From Ciborinia camelliae (lineage: Eukaryota; Ascomycota; Leotiomycetes; Helotiales; Sclerotiniaceae), in assembly GCA_025890175.1 (NCBI GenBank), contig JANPYM010000003.1:3333466-3397465 (forward strand): a stretch of DNA of 64,000 nucleotides. Direction: 5' to 3'. A program made the translations under genes and the position numbers. Of the stretch, positions 36,263-48,100 are shown piece after piece. The notes under the pieces are model-generated. The model did no database searches and was not told the DNA's origin. It was given only the letters and a program-made list of their open reading frames with translations. Position 1 is the first letter of the stretch. Each line of letters starts with the position of its first letter.

Positions 36263-38288
36263 CGCGGTATTGGTTGTAATATCGATGGTATGGGAGGAGT
36301 GGTTACAGGATTAGTGTCATTAATCAAATTGTTCGCATTTTCCAGTTATCGTGGTATGCTTGAGGTATTCACCGATGTTCGAGGTTGTGACTGAAAGTTG
36401 GTACATCAATGATTGTACCTAATCTTAAACTGTATCAATCTGGAGATGAGATGTCGCTAGACTGGGAGTGTGGCTTGGCACCACCTCCAACAAACGTCTT
36501 ATAAGTCACGTACCAACGGAGTAGTTCATCCCTCTCCATACAGCTGGAAATGAAACTATGATATTTGCGATGGATTTGCCAATATTCATAATTGACAAGT
36601 GTATTAGGTACTTCATTAATAGTCTTGCACTATAAAGCATCCCGTACAAATTCTCCCATAAGATTAACTGCAATCCCAAGGTGGAGGCATCAAATCATAC
36701 TCACCCTCCAGGGCTCGCTCTACTTTCCTGCTCCGTTCTCCTCTTCCCCCTTTCTCCTCCTTTTTAATACTCTCTGTGAGACGTTTGTTTTCTTCCCTGT
36801 CGCTCTCAAACAATCTGGACAACTTCCCATTTTCCCTAACATTGCTCATCATTAAATTTCACCCATTACACATATGCGGATTGTGTAAATTATATCTTCC
36901 GGTACGCTCTCGTTAGACGGTGCACAAGTGTTCACGGTATCTAAACTCAAAGTATCAATGATGGAGAAATGATATTTACCAACTCATCGTAACTTTCACT
37001 ATACCCTTCCTCTACCTTTACCCCTTTTCTATCCACCATACATTCAGTATCCATCATGTCTTTCTACTGCTACCTTTACTTCCTTTACTTTATCATCGTC
37101 ATTTTCTGTCTCCTTGATTTGCTTTTCTCATCATTCTTCGGAGGTTTAAAACTTGCAACAATTAAATTTGGAATCAAAATCAAACGATGTAGTCTTTTCA
37201 AAAGTGGAATATTTGTCCGCCGGGGGATGCATCCCTCCTTGAGAGACGACAAATATGGTGGCGAGGAATCAAATACTTAGCTACTTTGGCTTCATCGAAA
37301 TTGCAAGATGCAGCAACACCATCTAGAAGGTCAACTACGCAGAATATTTGTCTGACATTCTGTAAGCCGGTATGGTGAACTGCTGTCAAACCTGTTACCA
37401 ATAAATCCCCACACGTCCATAATGGAAAGGACCTCGGAAAGGGAATAGAACTCAATTTTTATAATAGGACTCGTAACTTCAGTATTTGGCCGGAATTCCT
37501 GCTTGATTTGAGTCATGTGAGGGGACTCGGCTTCAACAGATAATTTCGGAAGTTCAAATTACATCTTTGCTCACCTTTCCCCCCTTAAATATTCCTCGGC
37601 CTCTCGAATGCATGCCGTTCTTCGGATAATTCTCTCATACAAATTATGACACTGAGAAAGAACTTTGATGCCATTTAATATCCACATGAATTTACATCTC
37701 AATGTTCAATTTTCCATGACTAAATATCCCCACTGAGTTTCTCAATCCATCCCATAATTTCTACTGTTCAAATAGTCCTCCAAGTCTGATGGAAAAATCG
37801 TAGGTTTTACTCCATATCATTGTTGTTTCTTAGTTACGTGATTCATCGATGAAAGACATAGTAGTTTCCAAGAATACATATACATATCACAATTCATATC
37901 TCATATTCTACTTCCCGTTTGAAGTAATTCTATGCTAGTACTGATGATACAACACATCACAATACAACATGATATAATAGAACACCCAAGAGACTAACAT
38001 GTATAGAAATTAGTACCTGGAGGATCATTTCTCTTAAGTATGAGGACTCCCGAGAGACTATTCGATTGTCGAACCTATATTGGACGGCATCTGAGGAGGG
38101 TATATGTCTGTGAATTTGTGGGGAAATGAGATTTGGTAGTAGAGAATAAGATGAATGTATAGGAGAGCCTCAAACATTGAGGTGAGGTCTGATCATGAAT
38201 CAGAATTCACAATTACGTTGTGCTAGATGCTGATACAACACTACTCTCCGTAGTCATGATTCTCAGTCATCGAATCTGCCATCCAAAC
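36263..38288. other. Spacer between Rcy1 and the transcription-factor-like gene
   Basis: Contains the Rcy1 promoter and the 3' side of the next minus-strand gene. A small ORF at 37056-37280 begins with a hydrophobic stretch resembling a membrane anchor (YLYFLYFIIVIFCLLDLLF), but no homology is evident and I do not call it. No notable repeats. Confidence 0.5.
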
Positions 38289-40178
38289 CTAAACAATTAC
38301 GATTTTCCTCCCAAAATTCACACACCATCTCTCAAATACCTCTTTCTCCACGAACCCATTTCTCAACCCTCCAGGATCTCTCCTCCCAATCTCTTCCTCA
38401 AAATCCCGTCTACTCCCCTGAATCGCCATCGCCACCCCAGCCGTCTGCCGCATGAACAAGTCCGCCGCCTTACTTGCCGCCTTAACCCTCTCATCCAATT
38501 CCAGCATCTCTTCCGCCAACCCCTGCGTCTCCCTCTCCAAATCCATTCTCTCCCCGGGACTCACACATCCCAACAATCGATTCGCAAACATAATACAACT
38601 CAAAAACGTGGCATAAGCCTTCGCCCTCCGATCAAACTCCATGGTCCCCTCGCTCACAGCCCCCGCTTCCCGAATCAACCCCTCATACCTGCCTCTCCAA
38701 TCCACAAACCGCTGTCGCAAACCCCGACACCATTTCTGTATCCGTACCACATATTCCAGACGGGGTTCTTCATCTTTACATAGAAGTTGCGTCATGTCCC
38801 AAAATGTCCCCGGGATGTTACTTTTCGCCATAATCAAAAGTACCACGATCTCGCTTCGATCACTCACCGTATAATATTCCTCCTTGCATATAACCGACAT
38901 TAACAATTCCTGCCACGCACTCTGTTCCAAAAAACATCGTTCCCCGTTCAACAACGCCTCGGTCATAATCGGTCCCGTATGACCCATAAACAACGCGCGT
39001 TCAAAATCAGTGGTGTAGGATTCCGGTGTTCGCAGTAAAATGAGACGAGCGGCGCCGGCGGAGTGTCGAATCCATGCCGCTTCGTCAGATGGTTCGAGTA
39101 ACTCATAGAGAGCGAGGATCTCGGTGGCGCACAGTACTTCGGGCTTATAGCATGTTTGCGGCGAGTCGATGGCCCGTTGCAGCGTTTCAAGCGCTGTTAT
39201 ATAGTGTGCTAGTACGAGCGGTTCCCAGAATGATGTATGTTGGGGAGGCGAAATGATTTGGCGGGCGCGCGCGACCACACAGTCCACTGCTGCGGAGAGG
39301 CAGGGGTCATGGCCGTATCGCGCTTTAGGGGGCGCTGGTTAGGTAGCTGGTGGTTTGGCTTGGGAGAGGATAACATAAGATGAGGGTTTGAAATGAAATG
39401 GGGCACGTACTTGGTAGAAAACTTAAAAAACTCCACTGTTTTTGCGTTCTCATCTGATGCACGATACTCTCCGGACTCGTACACAGTGCTCTCCTTGTCG
39501 CTCTGCCCACGTGTAAAGTGGCTAATGTCGATAGTTCTAAAATATCGAAGCCGAATTTCGAGAGCATGAGTTCGTACGAGGTTGGCGAGAATATGGAAGG
39601 GGGGATGGCTGGATTGGGGGGGGAGTGAATCTATTTTTATATGCCAGGGTTGTTTCTCGCGATCCGTAAGACTAAGACTTCTCTCTTTCTCTTTCCCTTT
39701 CTCTTCCGTAATGGGATATGGAGTTTTGTGTTTATTTTTCGGATTCACGGTGGAATTCTTACTAGCCCCCACTCCATTCGTCGAAGTAAAAGAATGATAT
39801 TCTAGCTGCCGACGTGTATTTGCCGTATAACTTCCTCCCCCTCCTCCTCCATGAACCCTCTCCCCCCTTCTTCTCCACAATCATATTACCATTCTCGACC
39901 ATCTCTCCATCCAACGCAGTCCCAATAACCTTCACCCCCGACTCCTCACACGCAATCTTCTCATCCAAGACAAACACCGGATATTGTCTCAAATTATGCT
40001 TGCCATAGTTCCCATCTCGGCGACGGGCGGCGCTAGCTTTTTTCATCGCCTGTTTGCGGATCAGGGCGCGGACCGCGAGATCTTGCGGCATGGATGGGTT
40101 GAGGGGCGTGCTGTTTACGAATTGGAATTCCATTTCCATTTTGGGCTGCGCGGGAGGGGCTGAGGTGGGATTGGACAT
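38289..40178 (-). CDS. Fungal transcription-factor-like protein (Fungal_trans_2-type region) without a recognisable DNA-binding domain
   Basis: The N-terminus (from ATG at 40178) reads FQFVNSTPLNPSMPQDLAVR, then ALIRKQAMKKASAARRRDGNYGKHNLRQYP, the motif that replaces a Zn2Cys6 cluster in a large family of fungal regulators. Exon 3 (39334-38289) carries ARYGHDPCLSAAVDCVVAR, LEPSDEAAWIRHSAGAARLI and the helical ligand-type domain to the end. Exon 2 ends at 39411 (donor GTACGT) and encodes IPPSIFSPTSYELMLSK, FGFDILELSTLATLHVGR and QWSFLSFLPT; its phase fits exon 3. The first intron is unresolved: the exon 2 acceptor may be at 39630 or 39608, and several donors near 39780-39890 are possible. Estimated 500-550 aa. 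Such proteins are annotated as regulators by the helical domain, but no DNA contact module is visible. Target genes are unknown. Confidence 0.75.
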
Positions 40179-42836
40179 GATTGGTTATTTGGGAGAGGTG
40201 GAGGTGTGCGTGCGTGAGTGCGTGACGAGTGATGGGTGATGGTTATGAATTGGTATAATATTTCAATGTTGTTTGTGACTCGAGTACGAACTTGCGGGAA
40301 TCAAATCGCATACTAGTAGGCCAATGCCTACTTCTGCTTCTTCTTTCTATCTTTCCCTCTTTCTTCCTCTGGGAAAAGATAGTTTGATCGAAATTGTTCA
40401 GCTCACTATAAAAAATTCATCGAAACACTGGGTATGTCAATGATATATTATAATGAAGCCCTTTCTTAACTCATGACACCGTGACCACCAAGAACGCGGG
40501 ATATCAATATATCACACCAATTTCCGTCGTGATTCCAGTATATTACACATCTCTATTCGTGGGTGCACATTGGCATACAGCGTACAAAATCTATATTCGT
40601 AGGATGGGAAGGCACAGTTGCTCGGCGAAAGAAGAGGCTGACTTATGGTATGTTTGAGGAGGGGGTGATCCGACGTTGAACTGCTTAATACACACACATC
40701 CATCAATATGTTATATGCCGGACTGGAAGTAGTCAGCATGTGATGAGAGAAGGCGGTTCACGATATCTGAAGGCCGATTGGAAATCGATGGGGGGAGTGA
40801 GGGGAAATGTTTCGGAGTCGGTGGGGAACCCGGGGTGGAAGATGAAACGGAATACCGGTGTAAGGATGATGCAGATGTTGTTTTGGTTATGCAAGTGTAA
40901 CAGGCTCGGCTGCTCGGATCACGAGAAAGACAGGGGGGAGACTCGCCAAACCCTGCCAAATCCTGATCTCTCGCTGCTTTTCATTTTTCTTCTATTCGGT
41001 GCTTGCGTTTGTCCCTGTTGCTTGTCCATAAAATAAGAAATACGCCTGCTCGCACCGCTATTGAGAATGAGAAAGTGACCAAAGTCATGCGCATCATGAG
41101 CATTATGCAAGTCCCAGGATACACAATATAAAAGCAGCAAAGCTAATTGCTTAGAAGAGTCAGGCGTGGTATGCTGATACGAGAAGATAAACCAGGGTAC
41201 AAACATCTCAAAGGGTCTTAGCTTCGCTTCCGATCGTCGATTTGATTGTGTTTCCCCAGCCTATGATATATCCTACAACGTGACAATAGAGGGGTAATCT
41301 TGGGTCCCAAGAATTTCAGAGGGATGCTGAAGAGACTTGTATAACTTCAACCCCCAAATTCTTTCTATATATATATAAATATTTTGACAAGGCTGCATTC
41401 ACGGTACACCAAGCGATCGCCGATAATAGTAACGAAAAGTCGTTGCACAGTTTCACCTCATTACATTTCTTTCCATGCAGAAGCATTTTCATTAGGCGCA
41501 TCAAAAAGAAGACCAGAATATGGATCTGTTATCAGCTGGTGTGTAATAATCACCGAGTAGAGGTTGGGGCTGTGAAGGAGTCCGATTTATTTATTCTCGA
41601 GGCTATGACTCCAGATAACACCTAGTATGGGTGACACGGTGTTTGTTGATTTTCTTTGGGGGGTTTAAGTTTGGCAATATGGCTCGAGTTGCTTCGAGCT
41701 TCATTTTGCTGCCTAGAAGCCTTGGGGATGCTTCTACACAGTCACAAAAACGGGTGAGAGTTGTCGTTTTAGAAGACGAGTAGGAATGCAATAGAGTAAT
41801 TGTTATGTGATCGCTGGATTGCGATAGATGCCAGGATGTAGAAAATGTCAATTGAAGCAGAGAAGAGAAATAATTAGAACACAAGTTGATTGTACGACAA
41901 ATTCTTGAAAGGTAGCAAGAAGGCGTGCTTGATATACGTGAAGCAAAGAATACATCAAGTGATCATATTTCGGAAGTATATGAATCAGAACTGGCGCGGG
42001 GAATCAATGATCAAAGGGACTTGGTAACACAAATTATGCATTGATATCAAGATGAGAGACATTGTACATTGCCGGCACTTTCCTATTATGGTTTCCAACA
42101 GCCTTATGTATGATTGTTTTCCCAGTGAAGAAAGAAGTCGGAATCAGCCTCAAATTATGAGAGGGGTCATCATGAGAAAGATGTACATGGACAACAGCAG
42201 TTACCTATTATGGATGCCAACGACACCAAATATTTCCAGACGATTGATTATTGATAACCTCAAAAGTCCGAAAACAGACGGAAGTACCCAAGGTTTAAGT
42301 AACAGTAACATTCTATTGCATGGGGAGAGATCATTGATACTTGGCGGATTTACGGATATAGACTTCACTACAGAAATGGAATTCAGTACCCCAAAACCAT
42401 CAGAATCGTCACGTCTCATGGCGTGCAAAAAGTCATCACAACGATTGATATGTCTCCGAATTGTTTCCTTGGAGCCCTTTTGGTATACTAGGTAATCTCA
42501 AGGCTTGAAAGGGAAATTGATACCCCGAATAATGATTATTCATAACGCGTCCCTGCATACATACGAGATTCTATTGCAGTTCGAGGAAAGAAGTGCCCTT
42601 GGAGGCAAAGAAATCGATGACATCAACCAATATTTGCTGGCTTTATAGATGGACAGGATCAAGACCTTCGAGTTATAAATATGGACAAACTTCCTCCAAA
42701 TTGTTGCAATTCAGTCCACATCACAGATCCGCAAGAACCACCTACGATTCTTCTCAAACAAACGGAAAACAAGAGCTCTGCTTCATAAGAACATAGTCAA
42801 GATATAACTCTCAATTTCTCTCATACAAACCCAATA
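40179..42836. other. Gene-poor spacer
   Basis: No confident gene. The longest ORF (42052-42495, plus strand, 147 codons) lies 341 bp upstream of the carbonic anhydrase; it has no hydrophobic or family motif and is overlapped by an antisense ORF at 42201-42428. The left end is the promoter of the transcription-factor-like gene. Confidence 0.45.
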
Positions 42837-43671
42837 ATGTCGACCGAAATGAGCATCGCAACTTTGCTTAATCGCAATTCGTGAGTATCATGAGAGATAT
42901 GAATGCATAGACATAACTGACACTACTTCAGAGAAACTGCTAAAACACATCATCCAATCCCTACCTTAGCCGAACTAAGAGCCACGGGAAAAGAGCCACC
43001 ACATATCATGGTCGGCAAGTTACACTTTGACGATGTCCTACTTCTTAAGATATACTAACAGAAATTTGCAGTGTCTTGTTTGGACCCGCGTGTCATACCA
43101 GAAAAGTTTCTGAACATCCAACTTGGAGGTAAGATGGATCACTAATCTCCTCACATTAAGTACCTACTTTATTTGTAGGTAGTGAATAATCCATGGTTCC
43201 TAACGCTTGGTAGATGGTGTTGGGGTCATAAGAAATGCTGGAGGTCATATCGAGCCAGCCTTGAAGGACATCATCGCACTGGATGTCTTTCTTCATTTTG
43301 ATGAAATTATGGTCATCCACCATACAGGTCCATCCGCCTCTCGAAGTCAAAACTCATAATATCTGACCAAAAATCCAGATTGTGGAACTACCCATTTCAC
43401 AAATGAGGGTATTCGTGAATCTCTCAAAGCTCGTATGCCAACCGAGCACTACCATGAGATTGATACCATGACATTCGGTGCCATTGATGAGTATGAACCC
43501 TATCCGCAACGTAATCTGTCATGCTAATCGTATTCCAGTCTCAAACAATCAGTTATTGATGATATCGCCATCCTTCGCGGAAACCCGTATATCCGACGAG
43601 AGCTCGCCGACAAGACATCCGGGTTCATATATGATCTCAAAAGTGGCAAATTGGAAGCCGTAAAGGTTTAG
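42837..43671 (+). CDS. Short beta-class carbonic anhydrase
   Basis: Zinc enzyme interconverting CO2 and bicarbonate. Six exons: 42837-42880, 42932-43014, 43072-43128, 43214-43327, 43379-43490 and 43539-43671, giving 180 aa. Zinc ligands are Cys45 (SCLDPRV), His98 and Cys101 (HHTDCG); the Asp47-Arg49 dyad of beta-CAs is intact. GVIRNAGG (65-72) and the C-terminal GFIYDLKSGKLEAV follow the layout of short, cab-like beta-CAs (about 170 aa) rather than the longer plant-type form. The second intron needs a GC donor (G|GCAAGT at 43015); a GT donor four bases upstream breaks the frame. No targeting peptide is visible, so it is probably cytosolic. In fungi beta-CAs supply bicarbonate at low CO2. The gene is complete although it lies 1.3 kb from the AT-rich dead element. 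Confidence 0.9.
43015..43071 (+). other. GC-AG intron in the carbonic anhydrase gene
   Basis: Intron 2 starts GCAAGT after an exon-final G and ends TTTGCAG, with a CTAAC branch point (in ATACTAACAG). Only this junction restores VVSCLDPR, the zinc-binding strand. Confidence 0.85.
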
Positions 43672-44990
43672 TCCATTAGTAAATCTTCTTGGGTCTCGAA
43701 ATCGGACATCAGATGATTTGGACCCCTGAATCTAATGGGACAAGATTTTGGACTTTGGACTTTGGAAAGAGAGCGACATCCAATGGAGAGGACTGGTGGG
43801 GTATGGTCTTTGAGGTGGAAAGAAAAGTAGCTGACCGGAAATCATCATTCATTACAACTTTTTTGTTCAGAAAATTGTAGTTCTAGAATGCGAGTAGTGT
43901 CAAGATCAAGCGTTCCAGACCTTTGGTTTATGTGAATCTCGTTTAACTGCACCAGAAATATTGCTGCTAGGATCGATGAATCCTTTAAACTTCGTGACGA
44001 TTCCAACCCCCTCGAATTTAGATGGAAAAACGTGACAAAATGCCGTGCCAGATACGTTCCGCGGGCGTCTGGGCTGGCATGACATGGCTGTTACCAAGAA
44101 AGCCGGAGTGTAATGTCCTATCCCCCGTGACGGTTCATCCTGGTACGTTTTGGAGCATGCTGAGGTCCAATAAGGCAGAGCGAAAGGATCTGATTAGATT
44201 GTCTGATTGATTAGATATTGATAATGATTTGAAGTTTGAACAGACCGTGTTCTTCCACATGACATGATGGTTATCCCAAGGGTTTGGTTCATTTCCGATT
44301 CGAATTCCTAGGTATGCCCTTGAAACAGATGAATGCCAAGTGTTCTGTGCAGCATCTGGAAGTTCAACGTACTCATATTAATGACATATTGATATTTCGA
44401 GATCTGCTTATTTGAGTTGTTTGAATTGACCGCCATGGGTATAATATTTATCTCAATGACAAGAAAGATGTTAACGTGAATAAATCCAGTCTTAGTATCA
44501 CGGGGTCAAAGTCAAACTTCTGACGAACTCTCCGAATGGAATGAATCTATTGGCGATTGAAGTGAATGCAAACGGCGGAGAGCGAGCGAGCTGCCCCTAC
44601 AAAAACTTTTATCACCCCTTAACCTTGAAGTTAGCTATCGGATTTTACCCATGCCAAGCGTTCTCGAACTCTTGACGGAGTACAATCCTTCATCTTTCAT
44701 CCCTATGAGGAAACTTTGACCGATAATGAATGAAATTTTGTCATAGTATTGGGTTTTCTATGCCTGGGGGGTGGCAGGGTGATAATGAGGAAAAGCTTTC
44801 ATTAGTATACACCAGTATCCATACATAAAATTTGGAAGAGAAAGGGTGTGGTGGTGCCATTAGGTTATTTAGCAATGAATATTAAACGGCTAATCTGAGC
44901 AACTGATCTTCGATACAACTGCTTTTACAGCCGGAGTTGACTCAAATATTCACTATTTCTATCATACATCATCGCCATCAATAATAGGGG
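43672..44990. other. Spacer between carbonic anhydrase and the AT-rich element
   Basis: Ordinary base composition up to 44990, then an abrupt switch. No supported gene; the few short ORFs have no motifs. Confidence 0.5.
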
Positions 44991-45116
44991 TGGATTTATT
45001 AGATCATATAAAAACTATACTAACATAATATTAGTTTAGGACTTTACTTATAAACAATCCCAATTTAGATTTTGAATCCATATTTTTTTCTATTAAAACT
45101 AATACATTTTTTAACA
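44991..45116 (+). repeat. Left terminal direct repeat (putative LTR)
   Basis: Begins TGGATTTATTAGATCATA and ends ACATTTTTTAACA. It aligns without internal gaps over ~120 bases to the right copy. Orientation of the element is arbitrary. Confidence 0.8.
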
Positions 45117-48100
45117 ATATCTATAAAATATTTTGATTTTGATTTGGGATTTTTATTTATTTGATTTTTTTATTTAATATATTATAATATATATTTTAGT
45201 TTTTTTATTTTTATATATTTTTATTCAAATTAACAATATAATCCTTTAAAATTATTAAATATAATTTTTTTATTATATATTATCGATATTTAATATTTTT
45301 TATTTTTTCAAAAAAAAAGTTTTTAATATTTTTATATTATAATTAATTTCAATACAATTTTTCGAAAAATTTAAATATAATCAATAAATCATTTTTTTAT
45401 CTTCAAAATTTGAATTTGCATTTTTTTTTGAATTATATTCAATATAAACAAAATTAAATTTTATAAAATTTATTATAAAAACTATAATATTTGATTATTA
45501 TAGTATTTTATACTTTTCGATTTTTTTTAATTAAAATTTTTTTTAAAAATTAATATTAATAATAAATAATATAATTTTTTATTATATATTAATATTATTT
45601 TTTTTTATATTTTTTATATAATATTATTAACTTTTTCAAATTTATTTTTTAATTAAAATTTATATTAACAGATTTTTTAACATTGTTATCATTTTTTTGT
45701 TAATTAAATTTTAAAATCGAAGATTTATATATAAAGTTTATAATTGCAAATATATTTTTAAAACTTTTAGAATTTTTTTTAATCTTATTATCTTTATTTT
45801 TTAAAATATTTGCAATTATTTTAAATAAAAAACCAAAATTTGTTTTTGTAAATCAATTTAATAATAATATATTTGTTTCGAAATAATTATCCTATTTTAA
45901 ATATAATTTCAAATTTATTAAATTATTATTTTTTTCAAATAATATATTTTTTAAAACAATTTATATATTTTGTAATAAAAAAATAATTAAATAAATCGAT
46001 TTTATTTTTTATATTTATAATATTCTTGAAAATTATAATAATATTATTATTATTAATATAAATAATATTAAATCTTGTTTTTTTAAACGTTTTCTAATAA
46101 AAATTATAAATTTATTTAATATTAATATATAATCAAAAATTGAAATATTTAAACAAATTGTTAAAAAATTATTATTTGGATATTATTAATATACTTTATA
46201 TTTTTTTTGCAAAATTTTAAATAAAAATAAATTTAAAAATAATATTATTAATAAAATTAATATTCTAATTTTTTTTAAAAAATTTATATTAAATATAATT
46301 ATTTCAATATTTATTAAAAATATTTAAAAAAAATAATTATATTATAATATTATATAAAAAAATGTAAGTTTATATAATATATTATAATAAATATATAAAA
46401 TAATTTAAAAATTTTATTGTATTATTAAATTTATATAATAAATTAAAATTAAATAAAATAAAAAATATTATTTTAAAAATTTTAAATAATTTATTTAAAA
46501 ACATTTTAATAAATTAATAAATATAATTTTTATAAAATTAATTTTAAGATAAAATATATTAATATTAATGTTTTTAATTTAATATTAAAAATTTTAAAAT
46601 TTTGTTATAAAGCATTTAACGATTTTTTTGAATATTTTATAATAAAATCAGCCTTACCCTCAAAACTAATATACTTTTTAAAATCTATATTTTTTACAAA
46701 ATTTTTATATTAAAAATCTTTAGTTTATATAAAATAATTATAATAATGATTAACGAAATTTAACAAAAAATAATAATGGGTTATACCTTAGAATAATAGG
46801 AAATAATAATAAATTGTATTCTAAAACTAATAAATAATTTAATAAAAATAATTTTTTTAAACTTTTTGTAAATATTTTATTTATATTTTAATTTATAAAT
46901 TAATATATTAATAATATAATTTAATATATAAAAAAGTTTATTAATATTCTATATATTTTATATAATTAATTAGGATATATTAAATATAATTACAAAAATC
47001 AATTTTTAATAAAATAAAAATAAATATATTTAAAAAAAATAATTTTTAATAAAAAAAATATTTAATTTTATTTTAATATTATTAAATAATTTTATTAATA
47101 ATTTTATATTTAATTAATATTTTTTATAAAATTAATTATTTAATCTAAAAATTTGGTAAATAATAAATCTGGATTTTTAATTGAAATAATATTTTCGAAT
47201 TTAAACTTTTTTGAAATAAAGTATAAACATTTTTTATCTTGTTTTGTTTTAAAATTATTTATTTTTAATTTTTTTAAATATTTTAAAGCTTCAATTATTT
47301 TTAAAAAAAATTTCATTTTTAAGAAAAAAATAAAGTTAAATGTATTTATAATTGAATTTTTTAAAAAAAAAATTTGTATTATTATTAAAAATCTTATTAA
47401 CAATAATTATTTAAAAGAAACAATTTTCGCGATTTAATATAAATCTAAAGTTATATTTAAAAAATCAATTTGTACTTTTTGATATTTATAAAAAATTGTA
47501 GATAAATAAAACAAAAATTTTGTTAATTATTATATTTTAATAAAAAAGATTCAAATTATAATAAATTTATTAAAATTATAACAAATATTTTTTAATTTTT
47601 TCAAAAAGTTTTAAAAACTATTTATTCGAATAAATATTAAATTAAAAAAAAAAAGTTAAATATTATAATTAATTTTATTATTTTTTAAAAATTTTTTATT
47701 ATCAATTTAAATAAATTATTCTTAAATATTAATTCTGATTATAAATCTTTCCGATTTTCAATTGCCATTTGCATTTTATCAAAAAAAAGCAAATTTAAAC
47801 GTATAACATTATTAATCAAAGTTTTTTAAACAAATTAAAAATTAAAATTAAATATTATCTTAAATAATTTAATAAAAATTTTATATATATATAAATATTT
47901 GTTAAATATTTTAAATTATTCTTTAGGATTAAATATAAACATTATGTATAGCAATAATAATGCTTTATCTTATTTTATTGTTTTTAAAATAAAAATAAAT
48001 AATATTTAAAAATAAGTTTACATTTTTATTAGATTTTTTGATTTCAAAGGGGAGAACAAACTTTATTTATTTTTAAACCTTTTATAGTTATACAATATTA

